Source: Parietaria judaica
Lineage: Eukaryota > Streptophyta > Magnoliopsida > Rosales > Urticaceae
Length of the DNA: 64,000 bases
Direction: 5' to 3'
NCBI GenBank assembly: GCA_954871525.1
Contig: OX940865.1
Span: 12,600,606 to 12,664,605, forward strand
Shown here: positions 36,898 to 47,055 of the stretch, piece by piece
How positions within the stretch are numbered: position 1 is the first letter of the stretch
Layout: each line of letters begins with the position of its first letter
Translations under genes and position numbers: made by a program
The notes under the pieces: generated by a model
Database searches by the model: none
Told to the model about the DNA's origin: nothing
Seen by the model: the letters and a program-made list of their open reading frames with translations, nothing else

Positions 36898-37363
36898 TGT
36901 TGAGCTGAGGAGTGACAAGGAAAGAAAGACCCAATCGATCAGGTCAGGGGACATGGTTGCGCACAACCTTGTCATAGTTAGGTTGGTCATTTGGTCGCGA
37001 CGAGCACGACCAGGAACAAGGTCGACCTAGTTGGAAAGAACCAAGGAGTTGGTGAGTATCAATCAACTGACACAAAAGAAGAAAGCGACTGAAATTTGTG
37101 GGATTTATTTAGTGAGATGTCAATGCTGCATCTTCTATTGTATATAGGAATCATTATAATTCCCTCAAATTGTGGGATTAGATTTCTAGATTTTTTAGTA
37201 ATATAAATAGAGGTGTATTCTCTTTGGTAAAAATGTGATTTTCCCCAACTTTGTAACTTGCGACATTATTGAATACAAAGAGTATTCTCCCAAAACATAT
37301 TATATTTCTCTTTGTGTACTTATTTGTATGATTTGGTTTAAAGATTCATTAGTGGAACCAACA
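36898..37363 (+). mobile_element. LTR of a copia-type element followed by a primer-binding site
   Basis: The segment runs TGTTGAGCTGAGG ... GGAACCAACA, with matching TGTTG/CAACA ends. Just after it comes TTTGGTACATCAGAGCA (37364-37380), a slightly degenerate copy of the TGGTATCAGAGC site complementary to initiator methionine tRNA. A short frame starting MSSPSSPRTTVV follows at 37388 and soon stops, probably the beginning of gag. No pol or second LTR is present, so this is a truncated element. Placement in Ty1/copia rests on the LTR text and is tentative. Confidence 0.65.
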
Positions 37364-37380
37364 TTTGGTACATCAGAGCA

Positions 37381-38526
37381 TCTACATGTCTTCACCGTCA
37401 TCACCTAGAACGACTGTCGTATAAAAGATGACAACCACAAAGAACCAGAAAGAAGGGAACGTAACGCTGAGTTATCTGATGCTGACGAAGAGGAACTACT
37501 CAGTGTGATAGGTCCACGGTCTGAGGTCTGATGCCCTAGGTCAAATCGGTCTACCTTAGTCAAATTTCGCGCATTAACACTATGTTTAAAATTCAAGTGG
37601 TAAGATAACTATAAAACTCACAATATTAAGATTTTTATCAACAAATTTAGCTTATACTACCACATTAAGAAATCTATTGATATTTTGACTAACTTTTGTG
37701 TTTTTTCATGTATTTAGAATTCAAGTAATCATCACTAATCAAGTAAAGAAAAAAAAATACAAATTTAAAAAAAAAAATTAAAACTTATAAAACTTTAAAA
37801 AAAATAAAAATATATATATATTTTTGGGTATTTTTGCCGTTAAGTGCCACATGGAAAATAACTAACGGTTATGTGGAGGCTGTTAACGGAAGAGTTAACG
37901 ATTAACGCAATTTGAGTATTTTTACCGACACTTTTTGAATTTATGTACACGGCAAACACTTTGACTAAAGTTTAGATATTTTTACCGTTATTTACTCTTT
38001 AACTTATATTATATCCTAGATCTTATTTTGTGGTGGCAAACTTTTCAATATACTTAAAAAACTCTAATAAGCTATCCTGTTAGTTTATCCTACTTTATTC
38101 AATTAATTACATGTTTTGGGTTTAAATAAAACCATGTAGTAAGTTTCACATCTCTCTCTCCCCAGTCTCCACATACACGACACAGAGTGTGGGACCCATT
38201 GAACGTTATTTAATTTAGGGTAAATGAGGCAAATGCCCATTTATGGGTCAAGGTTTCAAAAAAATGCCCATTTTTAAATATGGTAAACATAACCACCTTA
38301 AAATTGAAAAGTGGACTAAATTGCCCTTATAATTTTTGCCGAAAATCACGATTAATTATCTTAATTCGTTTTTTTTAATTAAATTTTAAAAATAAATCCT
38401 TAAATGTAGCAAAGAGAAACTAATCCCCTCTATTAATTAGTAATATACTGGATAATATTTTGGCTGACGCCTGCCCAGTGCCGGAAGGTCAAGGAAGTTG
38501 GTGACCTGATGACAGGGGAGCCGGCG

Positions 38527-38560
<34 letters not shown>

Positions 38561-38962
38561 CGTCAATTTGGGATCCGATTTGGGATTTTCCTTGGGAGGT
38601 ATCGGGAAGGAATTGGAATGTAATAATATCGATTTATACAGATACAGAAGAAAAGGTTCTCTAACTCATTTCAGTTATTCTCAAAATATCTCAATCCAGA
38701 TCGATGAAAAAGAGCACGTTGACCATTAAATATGAATCTTTTTTCCCCTATTAATTAGTTAACAATTAATTTGAATTTTTGGTTTTGCTCCGCCATTTTT
38801 TTAAACAAAAAAAATTCAAATGAATTGGTATATCGACATTTTTATGAGTGTAAGTATCAATATATATGAAATTAAACTGTAAACATATTTACGAAAGTAT
38901 AAGAAAGATGTAGTTATAAAACTGTAAATATATGAACAACTTTGAAAAATTGTAAATTTATT
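37381..38962. other. Intergenic region with transposon termini
   Basis: It holds MULE-like terminal text at 37835-38005 (GGGTATTTTTGCCGTTAAG and TTTTTACCGTTATTTACTC), another repeat-like stretch at 38217-38345 (GCCCATTTATGGGTCAAGG), and a GC-rich patch at 38461-38590 of unknown origin, possibly a captured gene piece. No intact gene. Confidence 0.45.
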
Positions 38963-38964
38963 AA

Positions 38965-39103
38965 CGAATAACGTAAATATGTTTACGAAATATTTACGAA
39001 TCTTGTGAATATGTAAACTGTAAACATATTTACGAATAACGTAAATATGTTTACGAAATATTTACGAATCTTGTGAATATGTAAAATGTAAACATATTTA
39101 AAA
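38965..39103. repeat. Two tandem copies of a 68-bp AT-rich repeat
   Basis: Both copies contain CGAATAACGTAAATATG, TTTACGAAATATTTACGAAT and CTTGTGAATATGTAAA. The second copy starts at 39033. Related shorter text occurs upstream near 38876. It abuts the glycine-rich protein fragment. Confidence 0.85.
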
Positions 39104-39118
39104 AACTGGAATTCGGTA

Positions 39119-39300
39119 ATGGTATTACCCCCGTAGCCTCCACCACTGCCTTCGCGGCGACCGCCGTAGCCTCCTCTGCCACCGCCGCCTCCGCTGCCGG
39201 AGCCGTGGGACTGGACCTCGTTGACGGTGATGTTCCTGCCGTCGAGGTTCTGGCCGTTCATCCCCTCGATCGCCTCCCTAATGGCGTTCTCGTCGCTAAA
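39119..39300 (-). pseudogene. Fragment of a glycine-rich RNA-binding protein (GRP7-like)
   Basis: On the minus strand the sequence encodes the second half of an RRM domain and the start of a glycine-rich tail: FSDENAIREAIEGMNGQNLD, GRNITVNEVQ, then GGGGGRGGYGGRREG. This is the signature of plant GR-RBPs such as GRP7/GRP8. The first half of the RRM (RNP2 and RNP1) is absent; upstream of FSDE is an unrelated CGTCG-rich stretch. Downstream, the glycine-rich tail stops after about 20 residues and runs into AT-rich tandem repeats. It cannot make a working RNA-binding protein. The abrupt edges inside a repeat-rich tract suggest a fragment captured by a transposon, which I cannot delimit. Confidence 0.8.
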
Positions 39301-39661
39301 GGTCGAGCGACGACGATGGCGGCGGCGAGAGAAGGAGAACGAGCGACGGGGACGACAACCAGAGAGAAGAAGCAAGAGGTTAAAGACGATCGAGGTTGAA
39401 AAGAGAGAGAAATAAAAGAGAAAAAAAATTCAAAATTTGAGGTCAAAGTATCAAATTAATTTGAAATCTGATAAATATGGGAATAATTCAACCTTAATTT
39501 TAGGAAAATAAAATTTCAAAATTAAACTATATAATTAAATAATGAATTAACGAAAATAAAAATATATAATTAAAATCAAGGTTATAATGGTCCAAAATTT
39601 ATTAAACATGACCTTAACCAACACATCCTTGCCACTAGACCACACCAAGTTCTGTTAGCTA

Positions 39662-40202
39662 TAGGGATAATAAGAATTTAACTACAAAAAAATGTCTCAT
39701 TAAAGTGATAATTTTTGCGACCACTTTGCTTGACTTTTTTTACTCGGGTTCGGTTTAAATTTTTTAGACCGAGATTGGGTTTATTTTTTGATGCAGGCTT
39801 GGGTTAATTTTTTTAGACTAGACTCGAATCGACTTTTCGGGCCGGTTTTGGGTTGTTGGTCTCGTGTTGACTTTTTTTGGACGGGTCCGTATTGACTTTT
39901 TTTGTACAATAACGGATTAACTTTTTTAGGTCGGTCTCGGGTTGACTTTTCTAGACCAGTAACATGTAGACTTTTTAGGGAGGTTTTGGAAGTCAAACCG
40001 GTACCGATCCAAAAAAAAAAAAAAAACCCAAGACCGACCTAAAAAAGTCTACACGGGACTGACGTGACTTTATAGGGTCGACTCGAGTTGACCTTTATAA
40101 CCGGTCTCCGGTTGAATTTTTATAGGGTCTCGGGTTGAATTTTTTAGGCAAAAATTTTCACTTTAATAAGACATTTTGTTATATTTAAATTCTTATTTTC
40201 AC
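39662..40202. mobile_element. MULE-like foldback element with internal degenerate repeats
   Basis: The left end (39662, TAGGGATAATAAGAATTTAA) and the complement of the right end (GTGAAAATAAGAATTTAA) open arms that stay similar for about 55 bases to AATTTTTGC. The flanks TGTTAGCTA and TGTAAGCTT agree at seven of nine bases. The interior (about 39722-40150) is a degenerate repeat of roughly 30 bases around GGTCTCGGGTTGACTTTTTT. Outside the arms a further inverted pair exists (39614-39649 against 40219-40254), both tRNA-like. Confidence 0.65.
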
Positions 40203-40220
40203 TGTAAGCTTGCAGAAATT

Positions 40221-40290
40221 GGTGTTGGTCTAGTGGCAAGGGTGTGTTGGTGAAGGGAACTAGGCATGAGTCCGAATCATTCCAGCGGCA
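40221..40290 (+). repeat. tRNA-like SINE head (candidate)
   Basis: An A-box-like TTGGTCTAGTGGCAAGG is followed by a B-box-like GAGTCCGAATCATTCC about 35 bases later. The first 36 bases are repeated in inverted orientation at 39614-39649, on the other side of the MULE-like element. Confidence 0.35.
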
Positions 40291-40554
40291 ATTATTTTTC
40301 AATTAACGTTGTGCTGACGCATGTCTGACGTGGCAGCCACGTGGACGAGGATCCGTCGCCACGTCACCATCGACTAACGGCTGGTAGTTAAATATTAACG
40401 GAGTTTAATTTTTGGTACTTCCGCCGCTATTAAATAGGGTATGCCGCCCCAATTGACTAAAGGTTACGGATTTATGCCGTTATTATCCCTTTATTTTATT
40501 AGGTTTTAAAGTGCTAAAAACCTAATATAATTACTAATTATTTACATGAAAATT

Positions 40555-43338
40555 GTAACGTATTATATTAACATGCTACAAATATATAATGTTAATTAAT
40601 TATTTTTACCACTAATTAAATTTTAATGCTCGGTATAAAACTACTACAAACTTAAAATATAAAGTATTCTTACAGTGAACCTTACAATGATTTATTATCG
40701 TTTTCTTGTAAAATATATATATATATATATTTTTAATATTATATTATATACTCGCTCTGCAGAAAGTTTTGTATTTAAGAGCTGTAACTTAAACAACTTG
40801 AAGTTCCTAGAGATGTACCTTGTCTGCTGTTCCTTATTATATATACCATCTTATACTTAATTAATATCATAGTCTTATTTTTAATTAAACAACTTTATTA
40901 TTATATCTTAAATTTAAAGGCAGTCGTAATAAGAAGAATAAAAAAGAAATGAAACAAATATAAGAAATGGAATTAGTACTACATGCATAGCATGCATATC
41001 ACAATCATTACTATTCACTAATAAGTTACACATATAAATCTCTTTGACATGTTCAACTTGTTTCACACCATACAGAGTTATACACACATTTCATATTTAG
41101 GTACTTTTGTCAATCTCAAAACTAGGGGTGGAAATTTTATAACCGTTTCTCGGTATCGTCTCGGTTTCGGTATCGATCCCGGATAGGTTTTCAAAAAAAT
41201 CCGATAAATTTAGTTTAAAACCAAGAACCGATACTTATCGGTTATCGGTTTCCAATACCAATACCGAGAACCAATACTAAAGTCATATTTATCGAATTTG
41301 GGTATCGGTACCGGTTCCGGTGTATACAACTATTTTTTATTATATAAAGCCATACTAAAGTCATACCGAAAACAATGTATACAACTATTTTTTATCATAT
41401 ATATGTGTGTCAATTGTAACGTTGTATATATATAATAATAATAATAACTCTGGTTTTATCTCTTTTTTTTTAAACGTAAATCTCTTTAAATTGTTTATTC
41501 CAGAAAAATGCTCCGAAATTACCGTTTGAACTTCCGTTCCATCCACTCGTACCGGTGGTAGAAGTAAAATGGACAAGAAAAAGGACAAGGCGAAATCAAA
41601 ATTAATGAAATATATATTAACATTGTTTTATTATGTTGGGTGTTTTTATGTATTAGATATGTATTTTATATTTCGGACATGGTATTTTGTACTATTTTGG
41701 ATTTTGCCTAGGATTTTTCCCGGTTTATGTCTCGGTTTTCTTTTCTTTTTTCTCGGTTTCGGTGTCGGTCTCGGTTTGATGAAAAACCAAGAAATTTTAG
41801 AACCGATACCAATACCAAAAAAAAATATCTCGAATATTCAATACCGAGACAAAAAAAAACTAATTTACCGATTATCGGTACCGGTTTCACCCCTACTCAA
41901 AACAGTTATTTTTTTTTAACTTACTAGGAAGTAGGAACGGGTCTTCTCATGATATTTCATTATGAAATTGATTCGCAAATCGCAATAATAGTACTGAGAA
42001 TAACCTAGTAACTAAATGGAAAATAAATAAGCAATAGTACACTGCACACACTCTGCTTACTTTCCATTAACGGTAGCTGGTGCACTGGAGAGAGCAACTC
42101 ACCACTGCAACTAGGGAAGTTCAAAAAACCAAACCCCATTTCATCTTTCTCTTCCTCCAACTCTCTCTCTTTCAAAGTTCAAACCCCATTCCGCATAGAA
42201 GAACACCTCGAGCTTCGCCCTTCTCACAGTAAGGAACATCGACATCTTTTTATTTTTTCTTCTTTTCTTTCGTTTTCGGTCTCTCTGGTTCGTGTGACTG
42301 AGGTTTTTTTGTTGCGATTCTTCGTTTTCTTCTTACTTGTTTGTTTTCGTTGGGTGTAGCTAGGATCACTGTGTGAAGTTATTATTTTGAAAAGCAACTT
42401 CAAACTTGTATCTGTTGCTACTTGCTAATTGCTATGTGTAACGTATTATATTAACATGCTACAAATATATAATGTTAATTAATTATTTTTATCACTAATT
42501 AAATTTTAATGCTCGGTATAAAACTACTACAAACTTAAAATATAAAGTATTCTTACAGTGAACCTTACAATGATTTATTATCGTTTTCTTGTAAAATATT
42601 TTTTTGTTTTTTTTTGTAATATTATATTATATACTCGCTCTGCAGAAAGTTTTGTATTTAAGAGCTGTAACTTGAACAACTTCAAGTTCCTAGAGATGTA
42701 CCTTGTCTGCTGTTCCTTATTATATATACCATCTTATACTTAATTAATATCATAGTCTTATTTTTAATTAAACAACTTTATTATTATATCTTAAATTTAA
42801 AGGCAGTCGTAATAAGAAGAATAAAAAAGAAATGAAACAAATATAAGAAATGGAATTAGTACTACATGCATAGCATGCATATCACAGTAAACGATATTTT
42901 GTGTAGCTGAGCAGCCTGATACACAGTACTGAGTACACTGCATTCTTTCTATTTTTGTTACCTGGTGGTGCTCTGGAGACACAGCAACTCACGTCACCCC
43001 TGCAACTCTCTCTCTTTCTCTTTCTCTTTCTCTTTCTCTCTCTCTTTCTCTTCCTCCAACTCTCTCTCGTTCAAAGTTCAAACCCCATTCCGCATAGAAG
43101 AACACCTCGAGCTTCGCCCTTCTCACAGTAAGGAACATCGACATCTTTTTACTTTTTCTTCTTTTCTTTCGTTTTCGGTCTCTCTGGTTCGTGTGACTGA
43201 GGTTTTTTTGTTGCGATTCTTCGTTTTCTTCTTGCTTGTTTGTTTTCGTTGGGTGTAGCTAGGATCACTGTGTGAAGTTATTATTTTGAAAAGCAACTTC
43301 AAACTTGTATCTGTTGCTACTTGCTAATTGCTATGTGT
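40555..43338 (+). repeat. Recent tandem duplication of a promoter/5'-leader-like unit
   Basis: Copy 1 (40555-42437) and copy 2 (42438-43338) share two long near-identical blocks: 40555-41003 with 42438-42886, and about 42120-42437 with 43030-43338. The second block looks like a 5' untranslated leader: CT-rich sequence, then CCGCATAGAAGAACACCTCG and CTTCTCACA followed by a GTAAGG splice-donor-like site. Copy 1 also holds the 773-bp hAT at 41123. Copy 2 has an expanded CT microsatellite (about 43010-43055). I infer that this is a duplicated promoter plus first exon, possibly of the RNase III-like gene that starts at 46374. Confidence 0.85.
41123..41895. mobile_element. Non-autonomous hAT element, 773 bp, TSD CTCAAAAC
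   Basis: Perfect 8-bp direct repeats CTCAAAAC lie at 41115-41122 and 41896-41903. The ends are TAGGGGTGGAAATT and, as complement, TAGGGGTGAAACCGG. Many CGGTTTCGG/CGGTATCGG motifs lie near both ends, in opposite orientations. The open frames inside are low-complexity and not transposase. The element sits in copy 1 of the tandem duplication. Confidence 0.9.
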
Positions 43339-43347
43339 GCGTGCTTA

Positions 43348-44058
43348 GAGCATCTCCAATCACACTGCAAAACGCCATTTTAGTGTGAAAATCACACAAT
43401 ATTAACTCCAACCGGACTGCATATTTTACACTATTTTAGTGGGATTCCTTCATATTGCAACAGTGTAGCACCAAATTTAGTGCAAGACTGTAGCGAACGG
43501 CAAACACCTTTTAGCATTATTTTATTGCTCTTTATTGGTTATAATAAGTTCTATATAATATATTTAGTATAAAATTAAGAGGATAAGTATTGTATCTTGT
43601 AAATGTAATTTTCTTTTGTACAATTAAATATACCAAATATTTAACATTATAAAAATTTATTATCGACAAATGTTAGAAATTCTATAAAGATTTTCATGTA
43701 ATTAATATTATTCTTGGTAAAATAATTAATGATAAACAAAGACTGAATTTTTATTATTTAACTAATAAGTATTTAATGTTGTTAAAATTGACTGTCTATG
43801 GATGACTTATGTAATATATATATATATAAGTTATTATAAGAAAAAAAATTAATAATTAATAAATTAACTAATTAGTTGTAAAATAATAAAATTATTAATT
43901 AATATAAAAAAAATTGATTTAATAATATAATAATAGAGAATAATATTTTTAGTGTAAAATTTAGTGTTGTGGTTGGAGATGAAAAAGAATTGGTGCTAAA
44001 ACTCCATCAAAATAGTGTGATTTTAACACTAAATATAGTGTTGTGGTTGGAGATGCTC
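43348..44058. mobile_element. Harbinger/Tourist-like MITE, 711 bp, TSD TTA
   Basis: The element runs from GAGCATCTCCAATCAC to GGTTGGAGATGCTC and is flanked by TTA on both sides (43345-43347 and 44059-44061). The GAGCATCTCCAA terminus is a widespread plant Tourist/PIF-type end. An extra internal copy of the right end lies at about 43968-43980. Non-coding. Confidence 0.85.
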
Positions 44059-44566
44059 TTATGCCTTTTTGCGTAATGGACTCTTATTCGCTTACCATTA
44101 TTAATTATTGTGTTCATTCTCCGTTTTCATTATCTCATATCTCCATAACTAATACGTTTATAATCATGTACTATATATTTGTAACCAAGTATTATGCCTT
44201 ACATCACACTAGTTGAATAAATTATAACTCTTTTTTTTTTTATCTCTTCATGTGGCTTACTAAAGACATACATTATTACCATTGATAATGAAAGAAAAGA
44301 AAACTTTTTTTTTTATAATTACTTTTAAAAATAATTAAACTTGCATTATTCGGTTTAATGAATCGAACCGTACGGCTCAACAAGTATAATGTTTGTATAA
44401 TGTTTATAAACTTGTTTTTTTACTAAGTATTATATTTATAAACTAACATTTATACTACATTTATATGTACAAAGTTTGGATTGGTTTATTTAAGATTAAG
44501 TAATGTTATGTATTAATGGCTTTATAATTGTTTTTACTTCAAATAAAATAAAAAATAAAAAAAAGT

Positions 44567-44742
44567 GAGTTAAAACCGGGTTATGGTTTAAAATCCGAGT
44601 TTTCGAATAACGGGTAATTACCCGAACCCGGATTTCCAGGTTTTGTCTTTAAAAAACCGGGTTCTTGTTTGAAAAGTCAAAACCCAAAAATCCGGGTTCG
44701 GGTAATGAAAAAAACCAGGTTCTTAACCCGGTTTCAGCCCTA
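44567..44742. mobile_element. hAT-like 3' fragment
   Basis: Sequence rich in AACCCGG and CCGGGTT motifs ends with GGTTTCAGCCCTA, whose complement TAGGGCTGAAACC matches the TAGGGGTGAAACC type of hAT terminus seen at 41895. The left end is not identifiable. Confidence 0.45.
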
Positions 44743-44860
44743 CCGTTGCTACAAGTCACTCTGGGCAGTAAGGACACATAAGGTCCGAAACAAGAGAAGA
44801 GAGACGCCTCTTGGCCAAAGCATTGGCCACCTCGTTACATTCTCGTTGAACCCAAGTCCA

Positions 44861-46100
44861 CTATCCGATCCCGCTTAGCTCTCGGCCGAGTTCTCGCACC
44901 TCCGCAATAATTGGGCCTTGCAAGCCCAACGAGTCTCGTGCCTTGGTGAGGTGGGAGGCCCGCAAGCAATCCCTCTCGGCATGCTCGATCTTCCACCCCC
45001 GTTCGCGGGAAAAGAGAAGCCCCCGTCGCATCGCAATGCACTCTCTGGTGAGTGCCGAGTCGATATGGTCGACCAAGGAAGCCATGAATCCCATGACTCG
45101 ACCTTTGTGGTCTCGGACAACCGCTCCCACCGCTTCCCATCTCGTCTCCCCGTCCCAAGCTGCGTCTACGTTGAGCTTGAGGCTCCCCGCAGCCAACCCG
45201 AACCAAGCCTTCGGAACCTCCTCCCTCGGCGACCAGTGTTTCTCCGTCGTGTGCGCACACCACTTGAAACTTGTGAACCATCCGTCGACTTTTTCACCCA
45301 AGTCTTTGAAGCCCGTACGCGATGCTCGAAGAGGCGAAGGTTGCGTTCGGACCACGCCGCCCAAATTAGCCCACAAAAGAGCTCGAAATGCGGTTTAGAA
45401 AGACTCTCGAGCGCCCGGTAGCACAACTCTCGAAACTGAATCTCCCTCGTCTTTTTCACCCACCGGTGGATCGGCGATAATTCCCAAATGACCTTGGCCC
45501 TCTCACACCCCCAAACGGCATGTAAGGCGTCTTCCGGGAGCGCCCTGCAAAAGTTGCAAAAGGTTAGAACGTCTATCCCTCGGATCCGAAGTGCCCCGTT
45601 GGTCGGAAGAGTTTTCGACCACGCGCGCCACACCACATGCTTCACTTTCGCGGGGATCGCCGTGCCCAATAAGATTTCCACCAATTCGGCTCCCCCCGTC
45701 CTGAGCCCGAAGGTCCGCTCTGTGCTTCCGACCTAGCTAGTCGGTAACCGGACTGCACCGAGTAGATCCTGTTGTCTTCGTGGTGCCAAACAAGCCGATC
45801 TGGACCTTTCCCCACTGGGATCCTCAAGACAGCCTCCGCATCGTAAAGGGTTAAGAGGGCCTTGACCCGAGAGAGGTCCTAATGGCCGCGGGAGACTAGA
45901 TCGGCTACCAGACATGGACACCCGTCGCCCGGAGCCTCAGAGGTGGCGAAGAAAGCCCCGGGCTGAGGGATCCAAGGTTGGCCGTGGACCCGTACGTTGC
46001 CGTCCCTGATTTGCCATCTCGTGCCGCGTCTAAGCAAGTCTCGTCCCCAACGCAGACTCTTGCAAAGGAACGAGGAGCCCGACACCTCGATCCTCGAGAT
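44861..46100 (-). pseudogene. LINE (L1-type) ORF2 C-terminal remnant
   Basis: On the minus strand the order is: the post-RT region (SLRWGRDLLRRGTRWQIRDG, then VHGQPWIP), the zf-RVT domain (IPAKVKHVVWRAWSKTLPTN, CNFCRALPEDALHAVWGCE), then an RNase H-like domain (LKLNVDAAWDG, AVGAVVRDHKGRVMGF). This arrangement is typical of plant LINE ORF2. It is dead: an in-frame TAG near 45879, a frameshift near 45665 and another near 45310. The endonuclease and most of the reverse transcriptase are missing to the right of about 46105, as is normal for 5'-truncated LINEs. It lies between the leader-like duplication and the RNase III-like gene. Confidence 0.9.
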
Positions 46101-46222
46101 TAAGCTTCAAATATGCAATGCGATAAAAATCGATCTTCTTTTCTGTGGTTCTGCTTCCTCTAATGCAGTATTTGGATGCAAAATCTCTATCAGACATAGT
46201 CTAGGTCTAGGTTTTCCGAGGA

Positions 46223-46312
46223 TGATATAATCTGAGTTTTGGTCTGTTGTAGGATATAATCTGAGTTTTGGTCTGTTGCAGGATGATATAATCTGAGTTT
46301 TATTCTATAGTT
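46223..46312. repeat. Three tandem copies of a ~30-bp repeat
   Basis: Units starting GATATAATCTGAGTTTTGGT at 46223, 46253 and 46284 lie just upstream of the RNase III-like gene. The third copy has diverged at its end. Confidence 0.85.
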
Positions 46313-46373
46313 TTTATATTTGATTATGTTAAATTACAGCATATTACATTTGATGATGTTCTCAGGTTACATA

Positions 46374-47055
46374 ATGGCAAGGAGTGTCAAACCTAGACTT
46401 ATATCGGAAAAAACTCTTCAGGCGATAGAGAACAAGTTGGGCTACAAATTTACGGATAACGCGTTACTAAGGAGTGGATTTGTCCATAATGAGCAAAAAA
46501 ACTCACAATTTTTACGCAGCGCTTTTATCGGGGACTCCGTTCTCGGTACTGCCGTGACGATAGATCTGGCCGACTCGCTCCCGAGCGCGTCGGTGGGGAC
46601 GCTCTCCTCAAATCGCTCGGATCGTGTGTGCAATCGGGCACTAGCTAGGCTAGTCGTGAAGCATGACTTTTTGAAACATTTCACGCGAAACACAACTCAC
46701 AACGAAGTTCTGGTAAATAAGTTAGTTTTCATAATTCAAATGTTTTTTTTAGCATATATTTCAATTCAATTGACTCGTGCTTCTTATTTTTTTTTTCTTT
46801 TTTCGGCTTGTGCAGATAAAGGATTTTGTCATAGATCCTATGCATGCTCCAACTCCGAAAATTTTTGGTGACCTCATGGAGTCTATACTTGGTGCAGTAT
46901 ACGAGGATTCCGGAAGGAATTTAGATATCGTTAGTCAGGTAAGCGACTTTTTTTAATGTTAGAAATCATAATTGTATTTATATTTGTTTATAATTAACGA
47001 AATTATAAAATCATATTGTCAGGTATTCTTACGTCTGGAAAGGGATAGCAATTAA
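46374..47055 (+). CDS. Short RNase III-like (RTL-type) protein, 164 aa
   Basis: Three exons (46374-46712, 46816-46938, 47023-47055), all GT-AG with phase-0 junctions. The protein is a single RNase III domain: LQAIENKLGYKFTDNALLRS, then FIGDSVLGTAV (signature helix), then LARLVVKHDFLKHF, then FGDLMESILGAVYEDSG. It resembles the RNase III domain of plant RNASE THREE-LIKE (RTL) proteins, but has no second domain or double-stranded-RNA-binding domain and ends soon after the domain. Of the four catalytic acidic positions, the Asp of GDS and the Asp and Glu of GDLMES are present, but the Glu of the ExLEF motif is replaced (RSAF). Cleavage is therefore doubtful. An acceptor-like TTCTCAG sits just before the start (ending 46364), so an upstream, possibly non-coding, exon is likely; the duplicated leader at about 43.1 kb is a candidate. 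Confidence 0.75.

Noticed and set aside
41569..41927. Open frame of 116 residues with hydrophobic runs
   Set aside because: Entirely within or overlapping the end of a non-autonomous hAT; low-complexity Phe/Leu/Gly text from CGGTTTCGG repeats.
42558..43258. Open frames of 61-97 residues in the duplicated unit
   Set aside because: They occur in both copies but with frame-changing differences, and the CT-rich one is a microsatellite-bearing leader with a splice donor inside it.
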